Counted from the stretch's first letter, positions 18,507 to 28,958 are shown. The stretch: DNA of 64,000 bases from Rubrivivax albus (GCF_004016515.1 NZ_SACT01000006.1:1-64000), one strand, 5' to 3'. A program made the numbers and translations. Notes: generated by a model from the sequence alone, not told the origin.

Positions 18507-19409
18507 ATGGGCCTGGCGCTGGGCATCGACCTCGGCGGCACGAAGACCGAAGCCGCCTTGCTCGACGCCGACGGCCAGGCCGTCTGGCGCGAACGGGTGC
18601 CCACCCCGGCCGGCGACTACGCGGCCACGCTGCACGCGGTGGCAGGCCTGGTGCAGCGGGCCGAAGCCGCCCGCGGCCCGGTGGCCCATGTCGGCGTCGG
18701 CCACCCCGGCAGCCTGGCCGCCGACGGCCGGGTCAAGAACGCCAACTCCACCTGCCTCAACGGCCAGCCGCTTCAGGCCGATCTCGAACGGCTGCTCGCC
18801 CGGCCCTTGCGCCTGGCCAACGATGCCAACTGCCTGGCGCTGTCGGAGGCCACCGACGGTGCCGCGGCCGGCGCCGACGTGGTCTTCGCCGTCATCCTGG
18901 GCACCGGCGTGGGCGGTGGCATCGCCGTGCACGGCCGGGTGCTCGCCGGGGCCAACGGCCTGGCGGGCGAATGGGGCCACAACCCCCTGCCCTGGCCCGA
19001 TGACACCGAAATCCGTGGCGCACCCGCCTGCTACTGCGGGCATCGGGGCTGCGTGGAAACCTGGCTCAGCGGCCCGGGCATCGCCCGTGACCATGGCACC
19101 CCGAGTCTCGCCGTCGAACGCATCGCCGAAGCCGCCGCAGCCGGGGACGCGGCAGCCCGGGCCACGCTGGACCGTCACGCAAGCCGCCTGGCCCGCGCGC
19201 TGGCAGGGGTCATCAACCTGCTGGACCCCGACGTCATCGTGCTCGCCGGCGGGGTCTCGCGGCTGCCTGGCCTGACCCAGGCGGTGCGTGCACGCTGGGC
19301 GCGGTGGATCTTCGCCGCAGGCAGCAGCGCGCCCCCCCGCACGCGGCTGGTGACCGCGGCGCACGGCGATGCCTCCGGCGTGCGCGGCGCCGCCTGGCTC
19401 TGGCGCTGA
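18507..19409 (+). CDS. ROK family sugar kinase, fructokinase-like
   Basis: A 300-residue ROK kinase phosphorylating a hexose with ATP. The N-terminal phosphate loop is GIDLGGTKTEAAL, the sugar-site segment is NANSTCLNG and LANDANCLALSEA, GTGVGGGIAV is the second ATP motif, and CYCGHRGCVETWLSG is the zinc-binding CxCGxxGCxE signature. The overall form matches fructokinase Mak. It is downstream of the aminopeptidase with a short gap and ahead of a sensor kinase gene. Confidence 0.9.
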   Translation: MGLALGIDLGGTKTEAALLDADGQAVWRERVPTPAGDYAATLHAVAGLVQRAEAARGPVAHVGVGHPGSLAADGRVKNANSTCLNGQPLQADLERLLARPLRLANDANCLALSEATDGAAAGADVVFAVILGTGVGGGIAVHGRVLAGANGLAGEWGHNPLPWPDDTEIRGAPACYCGHRGCVETWLSGPGIARDHGTPSLAVERIAEAAAAGDAAARATLDRHASRLARALAGVINLLDPDVIVLAGGVSRLPGLTQAVRARWARWIFAAGSSAPPRTRLVTAAHGDASGVRGAAWLWR

Positions 19410-19507
19410 CCCGGGGTTCGCTCCTGGCCGTCGGGGCTTCGTCGCCCGCACGACCGTGTCCGTCGCACGGCGCCTCGTCGTGCCGCCCCGCGGCTAAGCT
19501 GACCGCC

Positions 19508-20833
19508 ATGCCCACCTCCGACCTGGCCCTGGACCAGCCCCTGCCGCCGGCCCTCAGCGGCAGCGGCCAGGGCTGGCTGACGCGCTACCGCCGCTGGCCG
19601 GTGTTCAGCCGGGGCTGGCGACGCGGCCGGCTGCTGGTGGCCCTGCTGCCCACGGCCGGGTTGCTGCTGACGCTGTCGGTGATTTTCTGGAACAACGCGC
19701 CCGCGGAACGACCCTATGCCGGGTCGGCCCAGTTGCTGGTCAACGCGTTCTGGCCGCTGCTGGCCGGGCCGTGGCTGGCCGGGTGGGTGCGCGCCCGCGG
19801 CTGGCCGCTGCGCCGGGAGACCTGGGCGCTGTGGGGCGTGATGGGCGCTGTGGTGGCCACCCAGCTCGCGTTCAACCAGTGGCTGGCCGAGCCGCTGAAA
19901 CAGGCCGTGGCCGAAGCCACCGGGCAGGTCGACGAGCAGGGGCGCCGCATCCGCACCGTGCTGGCCTTTGGCCTGACCGTGACACGGGCCGACCGTGTCC
20001 CGGCGCCGGCGCCCGCAGCGTCGCCGGAGGCCGGGGCCGGGGCCGAAAGCGACGACGATCCGGCGCACCTGATGAACGGCCTGAGCGGCGCGGTGGTCAC
20101 CTTCCTGCTGGCCGGCGGCCTGGGCATCGGTGCGCTGCGCCGCGAGCGCGAGGCCCTGGCGGCGCTGGCCCGCCAGCGCGAACTGGAGGAGGCGCAGACC
20201 CGACGGCGCGACGCCGAGGTCCGGCTGTCGGTGCTGGCGGCGCAGGTGGAGCCACATTTCCTGTTCAACACCCTGGCCGGTGTGCGCAGCGCCATCGCCA
20301 CCGACCCGGCACGTGCCAGCGACATGGTCGACCGGCTGGTGGCCTACCTGCGCGCGGCCATCCCCCGCCTGCGCAGCGATGGCGGCGTGGCAGCCACGCT
20401 GGACGGGCAGATGGCCCTGGTGCGCGCCTACCTGGCGCTGATGCAGTCGCGCATGCCCAGGCTGGCGGTCGAGATCGACGTGCCACCCGATCTGGGCGCA
20501 CGCCCGTTCCCGCCGCTGATGCTGATCTCGCTGGCGGAGAACGCCGTCAAGCACGGCGTGGAGCCCAAGGTCGGCGCGGCGTGCATTGCCGTGCAGGCCT
20601 GCATCGACGAGCAGGGACGCCTGGCCGTCACGGTGGCCGACGACGGCGTCGGCTTCGGTGGTGCCGCCGGCGCCGATGCCGGCAGCGGGCTGGGGCTGGC
20701 GAACCTGCGCGAACGGCTGCAGCAGCTCTACGCCGGCCGCGCCGAACTGGTGCTGCGTGCGAGGCCCGAAGGTGGCGTGGCGGCAACGATCGCCGTCCCG
20801 CAGGACCCACCGACAACCAAGGAGGCCCCATGA
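19508..20833 (+). CDS. LytS/AlgZ-like sensor histidine kinase (pair 1)
   Basis: A 441-residue membrane histidine kinase. Four hydrophobic segments fall at about residues 42-65, 75-95, 105-125 and 180-200, with an Ala/Pro-rich periplasmic-type loop in between. A coiled coil (REREALAALARQRELEEAQ) leads to the His_kinase domain with the phospho-acceptor motif QVEPHFLFNTLAG and a HATPase with ENAVKHGVEPK and GSGLGLANLRERL. ATG 19508 is supported by position after the 98-bp gap. The stop overlaps the response regulator start (ATGA). Confidence 0.9.
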   Translation: MPTSDLALDQPLPPALSGSGQGWLTRYRRWPVFSRGWRRGRLLVALLPTAGLLLTLSVIFWNNAPAERPYAGSAQLLVNAFWPLLAGPWLAGWVRARGWPLRRETWALWGVMGAVVATQLAFNQWLAEPLKQAVAEATGQVDEQGRRIRTVLAFGLTVTRADRVPAPAPAASPEAGAGAESDDDPAHLMNGLSGAVVTFLLAGGLGIGALRREREALAALARQRELEEAQTRRRDAEVRLSVLAAQVEPHFLFNTLAGVRSAIATDPARASDMVDRLVAYLRAAIPRLRSDGGVAATLDGQMALVRAYLALMQSRMPRLAVEIDVPPDLGARPFPPLMLISLAENAVKHGVEPKVGAACIAVQACIDEQGRLAVTVADDGVGFGGAAGADAGSGLGLANLRERLQQLYAGRAELVLRARPEGGVAATIAVPQDPPTTKEAP

Positions 20834-21594
20834 CCACCGCCATCGTCGCCGACGACGAGGACCTGCCCCGCGCCGAGCTCGTGCGCATGCTCGGCCAGGC
20901 TTGGCCCGCGCTGCAGATCGTGGCCGAGTGCGAGCACGGGCCGGCGGCGATCGAGGCGCTCGACACGCATCGGCCGGACATCGCCTTCCTGGACATCCGC
21001 ATGCCGGGCCGCAGCGGCCTGGACGTGGCCCGCGCCGCGAGCGGCCGCTGTCACGTGGTCTTCACCACCGCCTACGACAGCCACGCCGTCGAGGCCTTCG
21101 AGGCCGGCGCGGTGGACTACCTGCTCAAGCCCATCGACGCCGCGCGCCTGGCGCAGGCCGTGCAGCGCCTGCAGGCGCGCCTTGGCGGTGCCGCGCCGGT
21201 GCCCGATCTCGACGCCGTGGTCGACCAGCTGGCCCTGCGCCTGCAGGGCCGGGCCGCCGCCGAGGCACCCCCGCTGCGCTGGATCAGCGCCAGCGCCGGC
21301 GACATCGTCAAGCTGTTCGCCATCGACGAGGTGCTGTTCTTCCAGAGCGACGAGAAGTACACGCGCGTCGTCACCGCCGGCGACGAGGCCCACGTGCGCA
21401 AGCCGCTGCGCGAGCTCATGACCGGCCTGGACGCGGAGCGCTGGTGGCAGGTGCACCGCGGTGTGGTCGTGCGCGCCGATCGCATCGCGGGAGCCGTGCG
21501 CGACGACATGGGCCGCATCACGCTGCACCTGAAGGACCACGCCGAGACGCTGCCGGTCAGCCAGGCCTACGCCTGGCGCTTCAAGCCGATGTGA
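20830..21594 (+). CDS. LytTR response regulator (pair 1)
   Basis: A 254-residue regulator with a CheY-like receiver (residues 1-120: VADDED, phospho-acceptor in FLDIRMPG, conserved Lys in YLLKPID) and a LytTR DNA-binding domain (about 145-250: EVLFFQSDEKYTRVV, WWQVHRGVVVRADRI, LPVSQAYAWRFKPM). It is translationally coupled to its kinase. A second, separate LytTR pair lies 2.2 kb downstream in opposite orientation. Confidence 0.92.
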   Translation: MTTAIVADDEDLPRAELVRMLGQAWPALQIVAECEHGPAAIEALDTHRPDIAFLDIRMPGRSGLDVARAASGRCHVVFTTAYDSHAVEAFEAGAVDYLLKPIDAARLAQAVQRLQARLGGAAPVPDLDAVVDQLALRLQGRAAAEAPPLRWISASAGDIVKLFAIDEVLFFQSDEKYTRVVTAGDEAHVRKPLRELMTGLDAERWWQVHRGVVVRADRIAGAVRDDMGRITLHLKDHAETLPVSQAYAWRFKPM

Positions 21595-21615
21595 CGCGGT
21601 TCGCCGGCGCGGCCT

Positions 21616-22308
21616 TCAGCCCAGGTGGGCGCCGAAGAAGCGCAGCGTGCGGTCCCAGGCCACCTGGGCCCAGGCGGCGTCGTACTGCGTCATCGCAATC
21701 CGCCCCGGCCCCTGCGCGGTCTCGTTGGCAAAACCATGGTGTGCCAGGTAGCGGTGGCCGGTGTAGCGCACGCCGGCGGCCGTGAGCCTGGCTTCCAGCG
21801 CGTCGACGCCGTCGATCGCGAAGGCGCCGTCCTGAGTGGCCCAGTGCGCCATCATCGGTGCCTGGATCCTGCTGGCGTCGACGAACTCCAGTGGCGGGTA
21901 GCCGTACCAGACCACGCCGGCATCGGCCTCGGGCGCCATCGTCAGCGCCAGCACCGTCAGCGCACCGCCCATGCAGTAGCCGGTGACACCCACCTTGGGG
22001 CAGCCGCGGGCCTTCAGCGCCTGCACCGCACCGCGCACGTCCTGCGACGCGGCGTCACCGAAGTTCAGGTTCGACATCAGGTGGTGCGCCTCTTCGGCCT
22101 CCACGGTGCTCTGGCCGCGGTACAGGTCCGGCACCAGGGCCCGGTAGCCGGCCAGCCCGAGGCGATCGGCCACGCCCCGGATCTGGTCGTTCAGGCCCCA
22201 CCACTCCTGGATCACGACCACGCCGGACGCGCCGTCGATGCCCGGGTCGGCCAGGTAGCCGGAGACGGACTGCCCATCCGGGCGGTCGAAGCTGATGGTC
22301 TGGGCCAT
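21616..22308 (-). CDS. Dienelactone hydrolase family protein
   Basis: A 230-residue alpha/beta hydrolase of the DLH family. The nucleophile elbow is GYCMGG (cysteine nucleophile), with Asp in the segment after APMMAHWATQDGAF and the catalytic His in HHGFANETAQG. EWWGLNDQIRGVADRL is the family signature near the N-terminus. Start 22308 has AGGAAAGGA upstream; a longer in-frame start is rejected. Its physiological ester or lactone is unknown. Confidence 0.9.
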   Translation of the reverse strand: MAQTISFDRPDGQSVSGYLADPGIDGASGVVVIQEWWGLNDQIRGVADRLGLAGYRALVPDLYRGQSTVEAEEAHHLMSNLNFGDAASQDVRGAVQALKARGCPKVGVTGYCMGGALTVLALTMAPEADAGVVWYGYPPLEFVDASRIQAPMMAHWATQDGAFAIDGVDALEARLTAAGVRYTGHRYLAHHGFANETAQGPGRIAMTQYDAAWAQVAWDRTLRFFGAHLG

Positions 22309-22456
22309 GGTCGATCCTTTCCTGCATGCTGTCACGGCATGGCAGGCACGCGCGCCCGCCTTGAGCACCAAGCGTACGCCAAGGCTTCGTCGAGGTGCAT
22401 GGTGGACGGACACGAGCGCTCGGTGGAAGCCCGCCCCCCGGAACACGGGGGGCCAG

Positions 22457-22480
22457 GCATCGTTAGGTTCTGAACGATGC
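22457..22480. promoter_or_regulatory. Perfect inverted repeat upstream of PEP-CTERM protease
   Basis: GCATCGTT and AACGATGC are perfect 8-bp arms around AGGTTCTG. It lies 92-115 bp before the protease start in the divergent gap to the dienelactone hydrolase, so it may be an operator for either gene. Confidence 0.4.
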
Positions 22481-22571
22481 AGTCACCATGCTACCGTGAC
22501 GTTTTCAACGCCCTGTGGGCCTCGAGGCGTCGTTGAACGCCGCGAGGCACGCCTTCCTGGAGAGCCAAGAG

Positions 22572-23714
22572 ATGTCACGCTTGAACCGACTGCCCGTTGC
22601 GCTGGCCGCAGCCGTCCTGCTGGCCGGCGCCGCCACCCAGGCCTTCGCCCTGACCCCAAAGGTGGCCTCGGGTTCCACCAGCGGCCTGAACTGGACGGCT
22701 CAGAGCCTGCTCACCGGCGCCGCGCCCGGCGGTACCGGTACCGGGTTCGACGACCTGCTGGGCAGCTTCCTGTACCACCCGTCCTTCCCCGGCTACAGCG
22801 GCGTCGTCGGCATGCTGATGGACTACGGCCCGGGCGGCGCCTTCATCTGCTCGGGCACCCTGCTGCCCGACCGCATGTCCGTCCTGACCGCGGCGCACTG
22901 CGTGTCCGACGGCGCCGGCACGGCCAACCCGCTGACGACCACCATCCTGTTCCAGCCGCCGGGTGGCATGGCGCCCGACCAGCGCATCTACACCTTCCCG
23001 AACCCGGCCACGCAGGTGACGGTGTCGCAGTACTTCGTCAACCCGAACTACACCGGCGAGGTCATCGACCAGAACGACATCGCCGTGCTGCGTCTGTCGG
23101 AAATGGCGCCGGAGTGGGCCTCGTCGTACGGCATCTACACCGGCGGCGACCTGACCGGCAAGGACTTCAACGTCGCCGGCTATGGCCGTATCGGCACCGG
23201 TGACGCCGGCAGCGTCGGCTTCACCGGCCGCCTGCGCCAGGGCGACAACATGTACGACTACGCCTGGGGCAACGCCGCCTTCGACGGGTTCTTCACCGAC
23301 GGCTTCTTCGGCTCGGCCGACGTCGAGTTCAGCTTCGTGTCCGACTTCGACAACGGCCTGGCGGCCAACGACCAGGCCGGGCTGATCGCCCAGGCCTTCG
23401 GATCGAACGCGTTCAATGACCTCGGTGTCGGCGCCCGCGAAGTGGGCGTGGCCGGCGGTGACAGCGGCGGCCCGAACTTCATCGACGGCATGATCGCCGC
23501 GGTGAACAGCTACGGCCTGACCTTCGGCACCGACTTCGGCGACCTCGGCGGCGGCCTGAACAACGGCTTCGGCGAGTTCAGCGGCTATGTGCCCACCTAC
23601 ATCCACGCCGACTGGATCGCCGCGCAGATGGTGCCGGAACCCGGCACCTACGGCCTGATGGCGCTGGGCCTGCTGGCCGTGGGCGGGATCGCCCGCCGCC
23701 GTCGCGCTGTCTGA
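22572..23714 (+). CDS. Trypsin-like serine protease with PEP-CTERM anchor
   Basis: A 380-residue secreted S1-fold protease. A signal peptide (residues 1-26, ending TQAFA) precedes a catalytic domain with LTAAHC (His109), NDIAVLRL (Asp169) and GGDSGGPNF (Ser298). The C-terminus is a PEP-CTERM sorting signal: VPEPGTYGLMALGLLAVGGI followed by RRRR, which is cut by exosortase so that the protein is sorted at the outer surface or extracellular matrix. No exosortase gene is in the window. It is followed by a strong hairpin terminator. Confidence 0.92.
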   Translation: MSRLNRLPVALAAAVLLAGAATQAFALTPKVASGSTSGLNWTAQSLLTGAAPGGTGTGFDDLLGSFLYHPSFPGYSGVVGMLMDYGPGGAFICSGTLLPDRMSVLTAAHCVSDGAGTANPLTTTILFQPPGGMAPDQRIYTFPNPATQVTVSQYFVNPNYTGEVIDQNDIAVLRLSEMAPEWASSYGIYTGGDLTGKDFNVAGYGRIGTGDAGSVGFTGRLRQGDNMYDYAWGNAAFDGFFTDGFFGSADVEFSFVSDFDNGLAANDQAGLIAQAFGSNAFNDLGVGAREVGVAGGDSGGPNFIDGMIAAVNSYGLTFGTDFGDLGGGLNNGFGEFSGYVPTYIHADWIAAQMVPEPGTYGLMALGLLAVGGIARRRRAV

Positions 23715-23732
23715 CCCGCATCGCGCCGACAC

Positions 23733-23764
23733 CCGAAGGCCACGCCACCCGGCGTGGCCTTCGG
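23733..23764. terminator. Bidirectional hairpin terminator
   Basis: A perfect 14-bp stem, CCGAAGGCCACGCC / GGCGTGGCCTTCGG, with an ACCC loop lies 18 bp after the protease stop and 11 bp before the stop of the convergent LytTR gene. It has only a short pyrimidine tail (CCTTTC), but the stem is strong enough to act both ways. Confidence 0.75.
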
Positions 23765-23775
23765 CCTTTCCGGAC

Positions 23776-24558
23776 CTACATCTGCCGGAACAGGTGCAGG
23801 TAGCTGCGGCTGACGGGCAGCACCTCGGGCCGACCCTTGAGGTGCACGTCGGCGGTCTCGTTGGCGCCGCGCACCACCTGCGCCACCTGGTGCAGGTTGA
23901 CGATGACCGAGCGGTGCACCTGCACGAAGCGGTCCGGGTCCAGTTCGTCGGCCAGTTCGCGGATGGTCTTGCGGATCAGCGCCTCGCCGCCCGGCCAGAC
24001 CACCAGCGTGTACTTCTCGTCGCTCTTGAGGTAGACCACCTCCTGCACCGGGATCAGGCGCACGCTGTTGCCCACCGATGCCCGGATCCACTGCAGCCAG
24101 CCGCCGGGCGCGCCCTGCCGCCGGCGCAGTTCGTCGGCCAGACGCTCGAGCACCGGCTCCAGGGTCTCCGGCGCGACCGCCTGGCCGCCCAGGCGCTGCT
24201 GCAGCCGGCGCACCGTCTCGCCCAGGCGCGCCGGCTCGAACGGCTTGACCAGGTAGTCCAGCGCGCCCTGTTCGAAGGCCTGCACGGCGTACTGTTCGTA
24301 GGCCGTGACGAAGACGATCTCGGCGCGCCGCCCGATGCCGCGCGCGGTCTCGATGCCATTGAGCCCGGGCATGTGCACGTCCAGGAAGGCGATGCGCGGC
24401 TGCAGTTCGTCGAACAGTTCCAGCGCCTCGCGGCCATTGCGTGCCTGCGCCACCACCTGCAGTCCGGGCCAGGCCTGGGCCAGGTGCTGGGCCAGGCGTT
24501 CGCGCAGCAACGGCTCGTCGTCGGCGATCAGCGCGGTGACAGGCGTGGCCGGGGTCAT
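23776..24558 (-). CDS. LytTR response regulator (pair 2)
   Basis: A 260-residue regulator. The receiver (about 1-125) has LIADDEP, the phospho-acceptor in FLDVHMPG and YLVKPFEPARL. The LytTR domain (about 150-258) has EVVYLKSDEKYTLVV, FVQVHRSVIVNLHQV and LPVSRSYLHLFRQM. It overlaps the stop of its partner kinase (ATGA, 24555-24558), so the kinase is translated first. It is paralogous to the pair 1 regulator with the same architecture. Confidence 0.92.
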   Translation of the reverse strand: MTPATPVTALIADDEPLLRERLAQHLAQAWPGLQVVAQARNGREALELFDELQPRIAFLDVHMPGLNGIETARGIGRRAEIVFVTAYEQYAVQAFEQGALDYLVKPFEPARLGETVRRLQQRLGGQAVAPETLEPVLERLADELRRRQGAPGGWLQWIRASVGNSVRLIPVQEVVYLKSDEKYTLVVWPGGEALIRKTIRELADELDPDRFVQVHRSVIVNLHQVAQVVRGANETADVHLKGRPEVLPVSRSYLHLFRQM

Positions 24559-25640
24559 GCCGCCGACTCCTGCGGGATCACCAGTTCGGCACGCAGGCCG
24601 TGTGGCGCCGATTCCGACAACTGCAGTATGGCACCCGGCCCGAAGAACGCCGCCAGGCGATCACGCAGGTTGTTCAGACCCGTGCCCGGGGCCGCCTGAT
24701 CGGCCATGCCCACGCCGGTGTCGGCCACCCACACGCGCAGGGTGCCGTCGTCCGCGACGGCCCCGCCGACGTCGATGGCCCCGCCGTCCTCGGCCGGGTC
24801 GATGCCGTGGCGCACGGCGTTCTCCACCAGCGTCAGCAGCGCCATCGCCGGGAACCGGCGGTCCGCCAGCGGTGCCGGCACATCGACGCTGAAGCGCAGG
24901 CGATCGGGCATGCGCATCTGCATCAGCGCCAGGTAGGCGCGCACGAGTTCGAGTTCGCGGCCCAGCGTCGGTACGCCATCGTGCAGGCGCGGCACGGCGG
25001 CGCGCAGGTAGGCGATCAGGCTCGCAAGCACCGGCGCCGCGCGTGGCGAGCCGGCCTCCACCAGGGCCTGCACGTTGGCCAGCGTGTTGAACAGGAAGTG
25101 CGGCTCGATCTGCGCCTGCAGCAGGTTCATGCGTGCATCGAGCGCCTGCTTCTCGAGCCGGCTGCGTTCCAGCGCGAACTGCAGCGCCTGCTCGGCCTCG
25201 CGGTGCTCACGTTCGCGCAGCAGCGCCGCGGCGGTGATGACCAGGCCCAGGATCAGTGCCACCGCCGCGATCCACAGGAAGCCCAGCATGCGTGCCGGTG
25301 TGTCCAGCACCGTGCCGACGCTGCCGCCGGCCGACACGGTGGCACCGATGAAGGCGGCGATGGGCGCGGCCACCGCCACCGCCACCACCTGCAGGGTCTG
25401 CCGTCCCCAGGCGGGCACCCGCGACGGCAGCAGCCGCTGCAGGACGGCGCCGGTGGCCACGTAGGTCAGCAGCAGCGCCATCGCCAGGAAGACGGTGCGC
25501 CCCAGCAGAATGGGGAACGGCGTGATGAAGATCGGGTTCAGCGCCGCTGCCGCCGCCAGGCCCAGGCCCAGCGCGACCAGCACGCTGCGCAGGCTCAGCG
25601 CGGCCCAGGGCGACGGACTCGGTTCGGTGGCGATGTGCAT
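24555..25640 (-). CDS. LytS/AlgZ-like sensor histidine kinase (pair 2)
   Basis: A 361-residue membrane kinase with four hydrophobic segments in the first 150 residues (for example SVLVALGLGLAAAAALNPIF and RTVFLAMALLLTYVATGAVL), a helical linker (LREREHREAEQALQFALERS) and the kinase core: QIEPHFLFNTLAN phospho-acceptor, ENAVRHGIDP and GTGLNNLRDRLAAFF. ATG 25640 is used; the open frame extends upstream only through the structured repeat and has no plausible start there. Confidence 0.9.
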   Translation of the reverse strand: MHIATEPSPSPWAALSLRSVLVALGLGLAAAAALNPIFITPFPILLGRTVFLAMALLLTYVATGAVLQRLLPSRVPAWGRQTLQVVAVAVAAPIAAFIGATVSAGGSVGTVLDTPARMLGFLWIAAVALILGLVITAAALLREREHREAEQALQFALERSRLEKQALDARMNLLQAQIEPHFLFNTLANVQALVEAGSPRAAPVLASLIAYLRAAVPRLHDGVPTLGRELELVRAYLALMQMRMPDRLRFSVDVPAPLADRRFPAMALLTLVENAVRHGIDPAEDGGAIDVGGAVADDGTLRVWVADTGVGMADQAAPGTGLNNLRDRLAAFFGPGAILQLSESAPHGLRAELVIPQESAA

Positions 25641-25737
25641 GGTCGCGCAGCGTAGCGCCGCTGCAGTCGCGCACAAGGCCCGAAGGGTGTCGCTGCGACG
25701 AACGACGGCCGGCGGGGCGTGAGTGGCGGCGCCCCGC

Positions 25738-25942
25738 GGCTGCGGGCGCAAGACCTGCGCAGGCCGTTCGGTGGGCTTGCGGCCTCGGAGGCCGCGCGCG
25801 CGAGACGCGCGCAGGCCGTTCGGCAGGCGAGAAACCGTGCGCAGGCACGGTTCGTCGTCCCGCCTCGGAGGTTGCACGCGCAAGACGCGTGCAGACTGTT
25901 CGCCAGGCGTACGACAGTGCGTAGGCACTGTCGTACGTCCTG
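25738..25942. repeat. Tandem 80-bp structured repeat, two full copies and one partial
   Basis: Copies 25783-25862 and 25863-25942 align over 80 bp without gaps; a truncated copy spans about 25738-25776. Each full copy has two stem-loops. Hairpin I is GCGCGCG/CGCGCGC in copy 1 and GCACGCG/CGCGTGC in copy 2. Hairpin II in copy 2 (25909-25936) is a perfect 12-bp stem with loop GTAG; in copy 1 it is 8 bp with loop GCAG. Three base pairs differ between copies by compensatory change. The unit ends 2 bp from the ettA stop. No U-tract follows. Confidence 0.8.
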
Positions 25943-25944
25943 GC

Positions 25945-27609
<1,665 letters not shown>

Positions 27610-27650
27610 GGGGTGCGTTCTCTTGGTGTGCTGGCGTGGTGCCGCGCCTC

Positions 27651-27669
27651 GCAGGCCTGGCAGGCCTGC
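27651..27669. repeat. Inverted repeat in the ettA leader
   Basis: GCAGGCCTG-G-CAGGCCTGC is a perfect 19-bp palindrome 42 bp upstream of the ettA start. It may be an operator or a leader hairpin; no partner is known. Confidence 0.3.
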
Positions 27670-27778
27670 GCGCGGCTTGCGCAGCGGGCACATGTGCATG
27701 CGCCCGCGCGGCGAACAAACGCGGATTATCCCGCACAGTGGCAGCACATGCGGCCTAAGCCTGCTACGGTCCCGTCCC

Positions 27779-28909
27779 GTGCCCCCGCTGCTCCACCTGA
27801 TCGCCCTTGGCAACCTCGTCATCGGATCGTCGGCCTTCGTCGTCTCGGGCATCGTCGACCTGATCGCCTCTGGCTTGGACGTGAGCATGGCCGCGGCCGG
27901 ACAGGCCATGTCGGCCTACGCCCTGGCCACCGCCGTGTTGGCGCCGATGATGCTGGTGGCCACCGGCCACTGGCCGCGGCGACGGGCATTGCTGTTCGCG
28001 CTGGCGCTGTTCACGGCCGGCAATGCGCTGGCCGCGGTGGCGACCAACCTCGGCCTGCTGTATGCCGGGCGCATGCTGATGGGGCTGGGCTCGATGTTTA
28101 CGCCCATCGGCGCCGGCATCGTGCTCGCGGCCGTGGCCCCGGCGCGCCGCGGCCAGGCCTTGTCGCTGGCCTTCCTGGGCGTCAGCCTGAGCTACGTGGT
28201 CGGCGTGCCGCTGGGCGCCTGGGTCGGCCGCCAGCACGGCTGGCAGGCCGCGCTGTGGCTGATGACCGTCGCCAGCACAGCGATGACCTTGCTGGCTGCC
28301 TGGAGGGTACCCGCTGACATCACGGCGCCCGGCGCCAGCTTCCAGGGCATGGGGGCCGTCCTGCGGCAGCCGCATGTGCGCGCGGCGTTGGCCGTCACGC
28401 TGCTGTACTTCACGGCGATCTTCACAGCCTTCTCGTACATCGCGCCGCTGATCCGGGCCCTGGTGCCCGAGGGCGGCCTGGGCGTGTCTTGGACCTTGAC
28501 CGCCTTCGGCCTGTCCGGGGTGGCCGGCACGCTGCTGGGCGGTGTCGCCGCCGACCGCCTGGGGCCGTGGCGCACGATGTTGGTGCTGTTGGCCGTCCTG
28601 GTGCTCATGCAGGCGCTGCTGCCGCTGACCGCGGGGCACCCGGGCTGGATGCTGACGGTGCTGGTGACCTGGGGCTGCGCCGGTTTCGGCCTCATGGCGC
28701 CGCAGCAGGCCCGCCTGGCCCAGATGGCACCACAACACGCACCCCTGCTGCTGTCACTGAACGCGTCGATGCTCTACGTCGGCACGGCGCTGGGCGCCGC
28801 CATCGGTGGCGTGGCCGTGATGCAGGTCGGCCTGGTGCACCTGACGTGGATCGCGGTACCGTTCGGCATCGCGGCATGGCTGTTGCTGCGCTTCGAGCCC
28901 ACCCCTTGA
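27779..28909 (+). CDS. MFS transporter, DHA1-like
   Basis: A 376-residue major facilitator with about twelve hydrophobic segments. The cytoplasmic loop after helix 2 carries HWPRRRALLFALALF, and GRMLMGLGSMFTPIGAGIVLA resembles the motif of the drug:H+ antiporter group, close to arabinose/chloramphenicol exporters. GTG 27779 is the preferred start because it begins directly at the first membrane segment; the in-frame ATG at 27608 would add an unlikely Arg/Pro-rich leader overlapping ettA. Substrate unknown. Confidence 0.85.
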   Translation: MPPLLHLIALGNLVIGSSAFVVSGIVDLIASGLDVSMAAAGQAMSAYALATAVLAPMMLVATGHWPRRRALLFALALFTAGNALAAVATNLGLLYAGRMLMGLGSMFTPIGAGIVLAAVAPARRGQALSLAFLGVSLSYVVGVPLGAWVGRQHGWQAALWLMTVASTAMTLLAAWRVPADITAPGASFQGMGAVLRQPHVRAALAVTLLYFTAIFTAFSYIAPLIRALVPEGGLGVSWTLTAFGLSGVAGTLLGGVAADRLGPWRTMLVLLAVLVLMQALLPLTAGHPGWMLTVLVTWGCAGFGLMAPQQARLAQMAPQHAPLLLSLNASMLYVGTALGAAIGGVAVMQVGLVHLTWIAVPFGIAAWLLLRFEPTP

Positions 28910-28958
28910 AACCCGGGGCCATCGACCCGATCTCATCAACGTAGGAGGAATCGAACCC

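Noticed and set aside
22540..22571. Possible sigma-54 promoter (GGCACGCC) before the PEP-CTERM gene
   Set aside because: The -24-like GGCAC is present, but no GC at the correct -12 spacing follows.
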